A DNA stretch of 22,743 bases from Bacillota bacterium. GTDB lineage: Bacteria; Bacillota; Clostridia; Peptostreptococcales; Anaerovoracaceae. The stretch spans positions 1-22,743 of the forward strand of contig JAGBGL010000156.1 in NCBI GenBank assembly GCA_017936025.1, in the 5' to 3' direction. A program made the translations under genes and the position numbers. Position 1 is the first letter of the stretch; each line of letters starts with the position of its first letter. The notes below the pieces were generated by a model, which had not been told where the DNA came from, did not search any database, and saw nothing but the letters and a program-made list of their open reading frames with translations. Below are positions 7,479 through 15,706 of the stretch, in pieces.

Positions 7479-8828
7479 ATGCATAACAGATTTGCAAAGA
7501 AGTTCATAATGATGTTACTGGCATTAGGTGTAACACTGGCTGCAGCTGGCATGATGTCAACTGAGGCATATGCGGATACTTATGATGCGGCGGATACAGA
7601 TACAGATACTTATGTAACTCAGACAGATGGACTTTCTGATGCTACAGAACCGGGCGATGATGGAGACCTGACAGATGACATTGAAGACGGTTCCGGCGAA
7701 GATTCAGACTTACCGGAAGACCCTGCAGTACCGGAAGATCCTGCAGTACCGGAAGATCCTTCTGATCAGGAGGATCCTGAAGCCATCATTACAGGATGGA
7801 ATGATGGCTTCTATTATGATGAGGAAGGAAACAAAGTAGTATCTCAGATCAGAGAAATCGATGGACTACTGTATATATTCAATGCCAGAGGGGACAGCGA
7901 CCTGTATAATGATATCTGGGTAGATGAGAGTAGCAGTGTATATCTTATCAGAGAAGGTATGATTGACAGTCAGACTGTATATATATATGACGGCAGATTA
8001 TATAAGAACGGAGCGTTGTTTTCCGGAGTGTTCAACTCTTTTTACTATAAAGATGGAGAACTGTCATCAGCACATAAGAATGCTGTGAAAAAAGTAGAAG
8101 ATGGTAATTTCTATTATTTTAATGCAGATGGTTCTATTTATCGCGGAACAAGATGGCTGGCTATAGGGGCAAACCGTTACTATATAAAGAATGGAAAGGC
8201 GTGTACAGGATGGGAATATATTGATGGATATAAGTATCGTTTCTATACAAGTACTGCAACTTTGTGCCAGGATCTGATCAACAACTTCCCGGGTGAAAAG
8301 TGGAAGGAAAAGGTTGTCCTGATAAAAGTGAACCGCAAAATGAACTGTGTAACACTTTATGCAAATGATGGGGCAAATGGCGCAATTATTCCTGTTAAAT
8401 CCCTGATCTGTTCTGTAGGACTTCCTGGCACACCGACAATAACAGGAACATATACACTTTCCCCAAGCAAAACTTACAGATGGGGCAAACTGGGTGGACC
8501 TGATATGGGCGGTTATGTGTGGGGACAGTATTGCACGAGAATAAACGGAAGTTATCTGTTCCATTCTGTAACATACAGAGGTGAGAATAATCCGGCTACA
8601 TTGATAACAAGTGCGTATAACAACCTGGGCAAAGCGGCATCTCATGGATGTGTACGTCTGCAGGTAATTGATGCGAAACTTATATATGATATCGTGAACT
8701 TAAGAAAGAACAGTGTGAGAGTCACTATTTACGACAGCAATTCCGTAGGTCCATTTGACAAGCCTGTAATCGGTAAGGTGTCTGCGGGAACTAAGTGGGA
8801 GCCGACGGATCCTAACAGACCTAGATAA
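7479..8828 (+). CDS. Exported L,D-transpeptidase with cell-wall-binding repeats
   Basis: Forms or edits 3-3 peptidoglycan cross-links, or attaches proteins to the wall, outside the cell. The 449-residue protein has a signal peptide (about 1-32, cleavage near AYA). A very acidic linker (33-100) follows, with PEDPAV repeats, then about 150 residues of Tyr/Gly/Trp-rich repeats (FYYDEEGNK, FYYFNADGSI, RYYIKNGKACTGWEYIDG) like choline-binding or CW_binding_1 modules. The YkuD catalytic domain (about 278-420) contains His362 and the SHGCVR signature, with His389 and catalytic Cys391. AAGGAG lies about 11 bases before ATG 7479. It sits between two hairpins and looks independently transcribed at its 5' end, although no strong promoter was found. 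The next gene starts 20 bases downstream. Confidence 0.92.
   Translation: MHNRFAKKFIMMLLALGVTLAAAGMMSTEAYADTYDAADTDTDTYVTQTDGLSDATEPGDDGDLTDDIEDGSGEDSDLPEDPAVPEDPAVPEDPSDQEDPEAIITGWNDGFYYDEEGNKVVSQIREIDGLLYIFNARGDSDLYNDIWVDESSSVYLIREGMIDSQTVYIYDGRLYKNGALFSGVFNSFYYKDGELSSAHKNAVKKVEDGNFYYFNADGSIYRGTRWLAIGANRYYIKNGKACTGWEYIDGYKYRFYTSTATLCQDLINNFPGEKWKEKVVLIKVNRKMNCVTLYANDGANGAIIPVKSLICSVGLPGTPTITGTYTLSPSKTYRWGKLGGPDMGGYVWGQYCTRINGSYLFHSVTYRGENNPATLITSAYNNLGKAASHGCVRLQVIDAKLIYDIVNLRKNSVRVTIYDSNSVGPFDKPVIGKVSAGTKWEPTDPNRPR
7713..7766 (+). repeat. 18-bp tandem repeat encoding PEDPAV
   Basis: Two near-identical 18-base units (7713-7730 and 7731-7748, one mismatch) are followed by a third that matches only in its first half (7749-7766). 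They code for the acidic Pro-rich linker of the L,D-transpeptidase and are a likely site of length variation by slippage. Confidence 0.85.
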
Positions 8829-8848
8829 TAAACAACGGGGGAAAGACA

Positions 8849-9256
8849 ATGAGTGATAGAGTAGCAAAAGCAGCAGAGCTGCACAAAAAAGGATATAACT
8901 GCGCGCAGGCAGTAGCATGTGCATACTGTGATCTGTTCGGCGCAGAAGAAAAGGAAGTGTTCCGTCTGATGGAAGGCTTCGGACTGGGCATGGGCGACAT
9001 GAAATGCACATGCGGAGCAGTCAGCGGTGCTATTGCACTGGCAGGCATCAAAAACAGCGATGCTCAGCTGGAAGCACCAAAGACAAAAGGTGCAACATAT
9101 AAGATCGCAAAGCAGCTGACAGCGGCGTTCAGAGAAAAGAACCAGTCTGTTATCTGTGCGGACCTGAAAGGCGTGGAAACCGGCGAGATGCTGAGATCCT
9201 GCCCGGGATGCATTGAAGATGCATGCAGAATCGTAGAAGAATATCTTGTTGACTAA
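8849..9256 (+). CDS. C_GCAxxG_C_C family redox-type protein
   Basis: A 135-residue protein of the C_GCAxxG_C_C family (TIGR01909/PF09719), common in anaerobes; no reaction is established that I know of. The conserved cysteines are present: Cys18 in GYNCAQAV, Cys53 and Cys55 in CTCGAVSG, Cys103 in CADLKG, and Cys118/Cys121 in CPGC. Such a set could bind a metal or cluster. No signal peptide is seen. GGGGGAAA lies just before ATG 8849, which starts 20 bases after the L,D-transpeptidase. The two are therefore likely cotranscribed although the functions look unrelated. A terminator follows directly. Confidence 0.9.
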   Translation: MSDRVAKAAELHKKGYNCAQAVACAYCDLFGAEEKEVFRLMEGFGLGMGDMKCTCGAVSGAIALAGIKNSDAQLEAPKTKGATYKIAKQLTAAFREKNQSVICADLKGVETGEMLRSCPGCIEDACRIVEEYLVD

Positions 9257-9263
9257 CAGACAG

Positions 9264-9288
9264 AGCCGGCGCATAGCGTCGGCTTTTT
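9264..9288 (+). terminator. Intrinsic terminator
   Basis: AGCCGGCGC (9264-9272) pairs with GCGTCGGCT (9276-9284), with one G-U wobble and a 3-base loop, followed by five T. It ends the L,D-transpeptidase / C_GCAxxG_C_C unit. Confidence 0.9.
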
Positions 9289-9313
9289 AATAATGCAAAA
9301 ATGACATTATCAA

Positions 9314-9342
9314 TTGCAAAAAACGCATTAAAATGGTAGAAT
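9314..9342 (+). promoter_or_regulatory. Promoter for the acyl-CoA synthetase pair
   Basis: TTGCAA (9314-9319) and TAGAAT (9337-9342) are separated by 17 bases. It lies directly after the preceding terminator and gives a leader of about 35 bases. Confidence 0.75.
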
Positions 9343-9382
9343 AAACTACCAAGTTATTGGCGTTTGAAGGGAGGCTATTAAC

Positions 9383-11098
9383 TTGAACAGCAAAAAGTAT
9401 AAAGATAATTTCTATCAGTTCCGTTATATCAACGATTTGAAAGACATGCTTGATACTAGTGCACAGCTGTTTTCTGATGACGTAGCATATATGGTCAAGG
9501 ATGTGCCGGGAGGAGAGTACCGCAGCATCAGCTATGCTCAGCTGAAACATGATGTGGATGCCCTCGGGACAAGATTTCTTGAACTGGGATTAAAGCACAA
9601 GAAGATTGCAGTAATCGGAGAAAACAGCTATAAATGGGTCGTTACGTACATGGCGACAGTGAACGGAACAGGGGTGATCGTACCTCTGGACAGAGAACTG
9701 CCGGCGAAAGAACTGAAGCATCTTATTGAGAGAGCTGGCGTCAGCGCTATCGTACATTCCAAAAAACTCACCAAAAATGTTCTGGAAGCGATAGAAGGAA
9801 TAGAAGGCATCGAATACAGAATCAGTATGGCTGAGCCTGAACACACTGATGATGTGCTTTCTTTCGACCGGCTGGTTGAAGAAGGCAGAGAACTGGTGAA
9901 CCGGGGCGTATGCAATTTCACCGATGCAAAAATCGACAGAGAAGCAATGTGCACTCTGATATTTACTTCAGGTACAACAGGGCTGGCGAAAGGCGTAATG
10001 CTTTCACACAAGAACATTTCGTCCAACGTTTACAACATGTCAAAGTATGTAAAAATCCGTAAGCCGGGCAGAGGGCTGTCTGTGCTCCCGATGCACCATA
10101 CTTTTGAGATGACATGTCATGTATGCACAGCAATGTATCAGGGCATGACGGTAGTTATCTGCGAAGGCCTGAAGCATATCCAGAAGAATATGCAGGAAGC
10201 TCATGCTACAGTAATGCTGGGAGTTCCGCTTGTTTTCGAAACTATGCACAAGCGCGTGTTTAAACAGGTTGCAAAAAGCGGTAAGCTGGAAGCTATGAAA
10301 AAACTGATAGCAACGTCAAAAGCGCTGAAGCTGTACAACAAACCTAAAATTGTAAAGAGAATGTTCGAGCAGCTGCATAACAGTATCGGCGATGAAATGG
10401 CACTGTTTATTGCAGGAGGCGCTGCGATCGATCCGAATGTGATCCGTGATTATGAAGCCATGGGAGTTCCTATGATCCAGGGTTACGGAATGACTGAAAA
10501 CTCACCGATTATCGCTGTTAACAGAGACTGTTACAGCAAAGCGGATTCTGTGGGCAGAGCCATGCCGGGAACAGATGTGAAAATTATTGATGCGGATGAA
10601 GACGGTATCGGCGAAATCATCTGCAAAGGACCTTCTGTTATGATCGGATATTACGATGATCCGGAAGAAACGGCTAAAGTCCTGAGAGACGGATGGCTGT
10701 ACACAGGAGATTACGGACGCATGGATGATGAGGGCTTCCTTTACATCTGCGGAAGAAAGAAGAATGTTATCGTAACTAAAAACGGCAAGAACATCTTCCC
10801 TGAAGAAGTAGAGTATTATCTGCTCAAAAGTCCTTATATAGAAGAAGTTGTCGTATCCGGAATCGATGATGAAAAATCCGGAGATACGGTTGTTGTTGCA
10901 GAAATTTTCCCTTCATATAGTGCTATAAATGATGAAATCGGCGAAACGAGTGAAGACGGTCTCAGAGATTTCATTAAAACTGTTGTAGATGAAGCGAACG
11001 ACCAGATGCCGCTTTATAAGAGAGTAAAACGCTTTACTCTGCGTGAAGTTGAGTTCGAAAAAACTACAACAAAGAAGATAAAAAGAAATTACAAATAA
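9383..11098 (+). CDS. Long-chain acyl-CoA synthetase (AMP-binding), copy 1
   Basis: Activates a carboxylic acid, probably a fatty acid, to acyl-AMP and then acyl-CoA. The 571-residue protein carries the ATP-binding loop TSGTTGLAKG (195-204), the adenylate motif GYGMTE (367-372), a TGDYGRMD motif, the hinge GRKKNVIVTKNGKNIFPEEVE, and a Lys-rich C terminus. This arrangement resembles the FadD/FAA1-like branch. The TTG at 9383 is the likely start: AAGGGAGG lies 8 bases upstream and no ATG fits. Substrate length cannot be judged from the sequence. A paralogue follows after 26 bases, probably in the same transcript. Confidence 0.88.
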   Translation: MNSKKYKDNFYQFRYINDLKDMLDTSAQLFSDDVAYMVKDVPGGEYRSISYAQLKHDVDALGTRFLELGLKHKKIAVIGENSYKWVVTYMATVNGTGVIVPLDRELPAKELKHLIERAGVSAIVHSKKLTKNVLEAIEGIEGIEYRISMAEPEHTDDVLSFDRLVEEGRELVNRGVCNFTDAKIDREAMCTLIFTSGTTGLAKGVMLSHKNISSNVYNMSKYVKIRKPGRGLSVLPMHHTFEMTCHVCTAMYQGMTVVICEGLKHIQKNMQEAHATVMLGVPLVFETMHKRVFKQVAKSGKLEAMKKLIATSKALKLYNKPKIVKRMFEQLHNSIGDEMALFIAGGAAIDPNVIRDYEAMGVPMIQGYGMTENSPIIAVNRDCYSKADSVGRAMPGTDVKIIDADEDGIGEIICKGPSVMIGYYDDPEETAKVLRDGWLYTGDYGRMDDEGFLYICGRKKNVIVTKNGKNIFPEEVEYYLLKSPYIEEVVVSGIDDEKSGDTVVVAEIFPSYSAINDEIGETSEDGLRDFIKTVVDEANDQMPLYKRVKRFTLREVEFEKTTTKKIKRNYK

Positions 11099-11124
11099 GC
11101 ATCTGAATGAGGGAGGTAGCGAGA

Positions 11125-12945
11125 GTGAAACCGTTAAGTGAAGCAGAATATAAAGCTTTAAAAGAAAAAGACCTGGCTGATGCGCAGGCACTGATTGACG
11201 AAATTCAGAACAGCACAAGCAAATATGTTATTTACAAGGACGGCAAGCGTCCGGTAACAGACCTGAAGCACATGATCGAATCCAGTGTTCAGCTGTTCCC
11301 TGACAATGTTGCATTCTACCAGAAATTTAATAGAAAAGAGCCATATACAGCGATCACTTATACAGAAATGCTGGAAAGAGTGAATGCGCTGGGTACTGCA
11401 TTTATCAATGCGGGGCTGAAGGACAAGCGTATCGGTGTGGTAGGACCTAACTGCTCACAGTGGGCGATTTCTTACCTGGCAACCGTATGCGGTACAGGTG
11501 TAGTAGTTCCTCTGGATAAAGAACTGAACGCGAAAGAACTGAAACAGCTGGCTCAGAGATCTGAAATCAGTGCGATTGTATGTGCAAAAAAATACGTTGC
11601 AGACTTCCAGGAAATGATTGCTTCCGGAGATACAAAACTGGAGCTTATCATCAATATGGATGCACACGAAGATGATGGCGATGTGCTGTCCTGGTGGAAA
11701 CTGGTCGAAACAGGAAAAGAGCTGGTTGCAGGCGGCGACCGCAGATTCCTGGATGCGCAGGTAAACAAAGATGAAATGAGCATACTGCTGTTCACTTCCG
11801 GAACAACAGGTGTTGCAAAGGGCGTAATGCTGTCCCAGTTCAACATCATTGCGAATATCATTACAGCACCTACTGCATTCAAAGTAGATGACACAGACGT
11901 GTTCTTCTCAGTACTGCCTATCCACCATGTATATGAATGTACATGCGGATTCCTGCTGCCGCTGAACTACGGGGCATCTATCGCATACTGCGAAGGACTG
12001 AAACATATAACAAACAATCTGGCAGAAGTTAAGCCTACTATTTTCCTGGGCGTTCCTCTGCTGTTTGAAACACTGTACAGCAAGATCTGGAAGAATGTAC
12101 GTAAGCAGGGTAAAGAAAAGCTGCTGAAGAACGTTCTGAAAGTAAATAAAGTGACTAAGAAAGTCGGCCTGGATCTGGGCAATATCTTCCTGAAAGATAT
12201 CCGCGCTGTATTCGGAGGAAGAATGAGATGCTGCATCTGCGGCGGTGCTGCGATCAATCCTGAAATTCTGGATGGAATCCGTGCATGGGGCATCAATGCG
12301 CTGCAGGGATATGGTCTGACTGAATGTGCTCCAATGGGTGCACTGAATCCGGAAAACCATCCTAAATCAGATGCGATAGGGGTTCCTTTCCCAGGCGCTG
12401 ACATCAGAATCGACAGTCCGGATGAAGACGGCATTGGAGAAATCTGCCTGGCTGGTAAAAACATCATGCTGGGATACTACCAGATGCCTGAAGAAACAGC
12501 GGAAGTCATCAAAGACGGATGGTATTATACAGGTGACCTGGGTTATATCGATGAAGATGGATATACACATATCACAGGACGTAAAAAGAATGTTATCATC
12601 ACAAAGAACGGTAAGAACGTATTCCCTGAAGAACTGGAATACTATTTGAGCACAATTCCATTCGTTCAGGAATCCTTCGTATTCGGTCAGGAAAGCTCCG
12701 ACGGTCAGGATACTATAATTGTTGCCTCCATCAAAATGGACGAGGAAGAACTGGAAGAAATCCTGGGTAAGGATTATGAACCTGAAGCAGCTAAAAAGCT
12801 TCTGGAAGAAGCAGTTGATAAAATCAATGCAGATTCTCCTATGTTCAAGAAGATCAGAAAGATCATTATCCGTAAAACTGATTTCGTAAAGAACGCTTCC
12901 AAAAAGCTGATCAGATTTGCACCTGAAAATAAAGAAGAACAGTAA
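11125..12945 (+). CDS. Long-chain acyl-CoA synthetase (AMP-binding), copy 2
   Basis: A paralogue of the preceding gene, aligning over nearly all its length (for example VNALGTAFINAGLKDKRIGV against VDALGTRFLELGLKHKKIAV). It carries TSGTTGVAKG, GYGLTE, TGDLGYID and GRKKNVIITKNGKNVFPEELE. The 606 residues include an extra N-terminal stretch of about 35 residues (PLSEAEYKALKEKDLADA) that copy 1 lacks. I chose GTG at 11125, since GGGAGG ends 8 bases before it; the in-frame ATG at 11107 precedes that site. The pair probably arose by tandem duplication and may differ in acyl preference. A strong terminator follows. Confidence 0.88.
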   Translation: MKPLSEAEYKALKEKDLADAQALIDEIQNSTSKYVIYKDGKRPVTDLKHMIESSVQLFPDNVAFYQKFNRKEPYTAITYTEMLERVNALGTAFINAGLKDKRIGVVGPNCSQWAISYLATVCGTGVVVPLDKELNAKELKQLAQRSEISAIVCAKKYVADFQEMIASGDTKLELIINMDAHEDDGDVLSWWKLVETGKELVAGGDRRFLDAQVNKDEMSILLFTSGTTGVAKGVMLSQFNIIANIITAPTAFKVDDTDVFFSVLPIHHVYECTCGFLLPLNYGASIAYCEGLKHITNNLAEVKPTIFLGVPLLFETLYSKIWKNVRKQGKEKLLKNVLKVNKVTKKVGLDLGNIFLKDIRAVFGGRMRCCICGGAAINPEILDGIRAWGINALQGYGLTECAPMGALNPENHPKSDAIGVPFPGADIRIDSPDEDGIGEICLAGKNIMLGYYQMPEETAEVIKDGWYYTGDLGYIDEDGYTHITGRKKNVIITKNGKNVFPEELEYYLSTIPFVQESFVFGQESSDGQDTIIVASIKMDEEELEEILGKDYEPEAAKKLLEEAVDKINADSPMFKKIRKIIIRKTDFVKNASKKLIRFAPENKEEQ

Positions 12946-12953
12946 AAAATGAG

Positions 12954-12977
12954 GGCTGCCCATACGGGCAGCCTTTT
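12954..12977 (+). terminator. Intrinsic terminator after the acyl-CoA synthetase pair
   Basis: GGCTGCCC (12954-12961) pairs with GGGCAGCC (12966-12973) around a 4-base loop, followed by TTTT. Confidence 0.9.
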
Positions 12978-13041
12978 CATGTTTTTGTTTAAATGTTACG
13001 TAATGTTTTACAGGGTTAATAAAATCGTAAGAATCAGAGAG

Positions 13042-13070
13042 TTGCAAATTGTCTTCCGCAGGAATAAACT
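13042..13070 (+). promoter_or_regulatory. Possible promoter for the amidase gene
   Basis: TTGCAA (13042-13047) and TAAACT (13065-13070) have 17-base spacing. The -10 matches only 4 of 6, so this is tentative. The rest of the gap (12978-13118) holds nothing else I can name. Confidence 0.45.
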
Positions 13071-13118
13071 AAAGTTACGGAAATATTAGGGATAAGAGAT
13101 GTAGCAAAGGGGGAAGCT

Positions 13119-13805
13119 ATGACTGCAAAAAGAACGCGGAAAAACAGAATGATACCGGTACGGCATTCAAAGCGGAAAAAAAGAACTCGTATAGCGATGA
13201 CACGGCGGCAGCTTCAGCAGAGGCGGCGTAAGCGGATGATATGGCTGATGCTGATAATTATGCTGTTATTGGCATTCATCATGTTCAAATCATGCCAGAG
13301 GGTAGTTAATCTGGAAAAAATAGATTATCCGTCATATGTAAGTCAGCAGTATATAGATGTGGACGGAACATCGCGCAGCGGTGCGGACATGAGAATGGTC
13401 AATGATATCGTGATCCATTACGTTGCAAATCCGGGAAGCACAGCTCAGGGAAACAGGGATTATTTTGACTCTGCACAATCCCGCGTAAGTGCACATTTCG
13501 TTGTAGGGCTTGATGGAGAAGTCATCCAGTGTATTCCGCTTGACGAGCAGTCAGCTGCTTCCAATGACAGAAATGGCGACACTATATCTATTGAAGTCTG
13601 TCATCCGGACAGTACCGGGAAATTCAGTGATGTTACATATGACCGGCTGATAGAACTGACTGCGTGGCTGTGCAGCGAGTTCGGCCTGGATGAGGATGAT
13701 GTTATCAGGCACTATGATATAACAGGAAAGAATTGCCCTAAGTATTTTGTCGAAAACGAAGAGGCATGGGAGCAGTTCAGAAGAGACGTTAAAGAAGCAT
13801 TATAA
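13119..13805 (+). CDS. Membrane-anchored N-acetylmuramoyl-L-alanine amidase (Amidase_2 / PGRP type)
   Basis: Cleaves the bond between MurNAc and the stem peptide; Zn-dependent. The 228-residue protein begins with about 39 strongly basic residues, then one membrane helix (about 40-57), which predicts an N-in anchor with the catalytic domain outside. The Amidase_2 fold shows VIHYVANPG (His100), SAHFVVG, ISIEVCHP (Glu159) and RHYDITGKNCPKYF (His198, Cys206), giving the expected His-His-Cys zinc site. GGGGGAAG lies just before ATG 13119. The basic tail is longer than usual and may bind nucleic acid or acidic lipid. It is monocistronic between a terminator and a convergent regulator gene. Confidence 0.88.
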   Translation: MTAKRTRKNRMIPVRHSKRKKRTRIAMTRRQLQQRRRKRMIWLMLIIMLLLAFIMFKSCQRVVNLEKIDYPSYVSQQYIDVDGTSRSGADMRMVNDIVIHYVANPGSTAQGNRDYFDSAQSRVSAHFVVGLDGEVIQCIPLDEQSAASNDRNGDTISIEVCHPDSTGKFSDVTYDRLIELTAWLCSEFGLDEDDVIRHYDITGKNCPKYFVENEEAWEQFRRDVKEAL

Positions 13806-13811
13806 AAACGG

Positions 13812-13851
13812 AAAACGCATATATCGTCTTTTGGCGATATATGCGTTTTTT
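13812..13851. terminator. Bidirectional intrinsic terminator
   Basis: AAAACGCATATATCG (13812-13826) pairs perfectly with CGATATATGCGTTTT (13835-13849) around an 8-base loop, with T-runs on both strands. It separates the amidase gene from the convergent AraC-family gene; the right edge overlaps the latter's stop codon. Confidence 0.9.
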
Positions 13852-15502
13852 AAAATGTCAGGATAGTGAATTCGCCGGGATCAACGGTTACCGGGATATG
13901 AAGGCTGGACGATCCGGCTGTGGAAAGAAGTTCTACAGTTCCGTTGACCAGTTCATAAATGTAACTTTTCAAATTGCGGAGGTCGGCAATGTCTTTTATA
14001 TAACTGATATTGTGTGAGGCTTTAATGCTTTTGCGTATCATCACATCAGGTTTGTTGCTCTGGTTGAACTGAAGATATACGTTCAGGGGTTGAGCGGTAT
14101 CCGTATTGAAAAGGATCACAGACACGGATGTGTCGTTGGCAATAAGCATATACTGCTTCTGATACTCGCAGACGTAACCGCTGAGCGGTGCCAGCGCCTT
14201 GTACAGCGAATAAAAAGGCGTAGGGTAGTTCTCTTCATTCATAAGAGCGGGTGAAGCTCCTTTAAGGTTTACCTGTACGGATTGTCCATTCAGAATAAAG
14301 TCGAAGGCTTCAGCGGCATTTTTAATTGACGCGGTATGAGAACCGGGTTTTATTCCCGAAGCTGCTGCGGCCTTTGGCCCTGCGATAACAGTTGCGGGAT
14401 TTAACGGCAGCAGGAGATCGTGATATGCTGCCAGCTGATCTGCCGATGCCATGGATATGTTCAGAGGAAGCATTTCCTTTACAGGCACAGCAGAAGTATA
14501 GCCGGGTCTGATAGGCAGAAAGACGTGCTGTGATGAAAAGTGTTCTTCCTCAGGATTATGTTCCGGAAGCTCTACGTTGAGATAAGGCTCCAGCAGAGCA
14601 ACGGCTTCCCGCTGGTCGAACGGTCTGTGGAATATGCGCGCTGACGGACGGGACTTTTTGCGGTACTGGGATGGCGTTATGCCGTGCCATGTACGGAAGC
14701 ATTTATTGTAATATGCCAGCGAGGAGAATCCGCAGAAATCGCTGATCTGAGTAAGTGTGTACTTGTCGTCATTCAGCAGTTTTTCCGAGTTTTCGACACG
14801 TATATAATTCAGCAGGTTCTGGAAACTGAGGCCTGACAGCTTCTTGATCATATGGGAAGCGTAGTACATGCTCAGATGTTCCATTTCAGCGACATCCTGA
14901 AGAGTGACTTTTTTATCATAGTTGTTATACATATAAGTGATTATGCGGTACAGTCTGTCGAGATCTGCAGGGTTGGCATCGTTGTTTCCGAGACGGAATT
15001 CGCGGTTTTCGATGAAAAAACCCTGGAAGTGATTGACCATCAGATAGAGGATCTCATGGAGCTTTTCCTCCATAAGGATATCTTCAGTTTCTGGATTGCG
15101 TGCCAGGAACATCATCTGTGCCATATGATGGATCAGGAAGGTGATCTTGTTCTGCATCTTCTGATGTCTGCCTGAAGCATCCTGACGGAATTCTTCACAG
15201 GCAAAAATCATAAAGTCTATGTTCGGATACAGATGAGTGAAGGCTTCCATATTTATATAGAACGTAAGCATGATCACATCTTCGGAAGATTCAGTGATGT
15301 AGTGGAGGTCCTTTGTATCTACGACGATGGCGTCGCCGGCTTTGAGGCGGAACTCCTGGTGATGTATTCTGTATGTCGCATTTCCCCGCAGGACCAGAAC
15401 CATCTCGGTTTCTTTGTGGTAATGAGGTGCTTCTTCTGCAACGTTGGAAAACTCGATGGCAAAATTCAGATTACGGTGATAAGTTACAGGTTCTAAAAGC
15501 AT
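13850..15502 (-). CDS. AraC-family regulator with cupin domain and GH39-derived C-terminal tail
   Basis: A DNA-binding transcription regulator. The 550 residues comprise an N-terminal cupin sensor (about 1-100; HYHKETEMVLVLRG, LKAGDAIVVDTKDLHYI), a helical linker, and an AraC two-HTH domain (about 183-283; VTLQDVAEMEHLSMYYASHMIKK, then ISDFCGFSSLAYYNKCFR, ending GITPSQYRKK). A further tail of about 260 residues follows. Parts of the tail, such as YPTPFYSLYKALAPLSG...YQKQYMLIANDTSVSVILFN, resemble the end of the GH39-like module fused to some clostridial AraC proteins, but the glycosidase barrel is mostly missing. ATG at 15502 follows AAAGGAGG; an upstream in-frame ATG lacks a site. It is divergent from the saccharopine-dehydrogenase-like gene and is its likely regulator. 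Confidence 0.85.
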   Translation of the reverse strand: MLLEPVTYHRNLNFAIEFSNVAEEAPHYHKETEMVLVLRGNATYRIHHQEFRLKAGDAIVVDTKDLHYITESSEDVIMLTFYINMEAFTHLYPNIDFMIFACEEFRQDASGRHQKMQNKITFLIHHMAQMMFLARNPETEDILMEEKLHEILYLMVNHFQGFFIENREFRLGNNDANPADLDRLYRIITYMYNNYDKKVTLQDVAEMEHLSMYYASHMIKKLSGLSFQNLLNYIRVENSEKLLNDDKYTLTQISDFCGFSSLAYYNKCFRTWHGITPSQYRKKSRPSARIFHRPFDQREAVALLEPYLNVELPEHNPEEEHFSSQHVFLPIRPGYTSAVPVKEMLPLNISMASADQLAAYHDLLLPLNPATVIAGPKAAAASGIKPGSHTASIKNAAEAFDFILNGQSVQVNLKGASPALMNEENYPTPFYSLYKALAPLSGYVCEYQKQYMLIANDTSVSVILFNTDTAQPLNVYLQFNQSNKPDVMIRKSIKASHNISYIKDIADLRNLKSYIYELVNGTVELLSTAGSSSLHIPVTVDPGEFTILTF

Positions 15503-15706
15503 AGGTAATATCCTCCTTTGTATATATGTTATCATATTGCCAGCAAAAATATATAGTTTTTGTTAAAAAATATAAGCGATTTTGCGGTGGTAAAAGCACG
15601 GGCGAATAGAAAAGCGGAAAAAGATACGTTTTTAGGCAATTAAAATGTGGCTGATTTTTGAGGCGGTGCTAAAATATAACTATAATATAGAAAATGAGGT
15701 GACGCT
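15503..15706. promoter_or_regulatory. Divergent intergenic region, AraC regulator / saccharopine-dehydrogenase-like gene
   Basis: These 204 A/T-rich bases hold the ribosome sites of both genes. A strong promoter for the rightward gene has TTGAGG (15658-15663), 17 bases, then perfect TATAAT (15681-15686). The regulator's own promoter is unclear; TATGAT near 15532-15537 on the minus strand is a weak candidate. Operator sites for the AraC protein probably lie between 15540 and 15660, but I could not identify a clear direct repeat. Confidence 0.7.
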
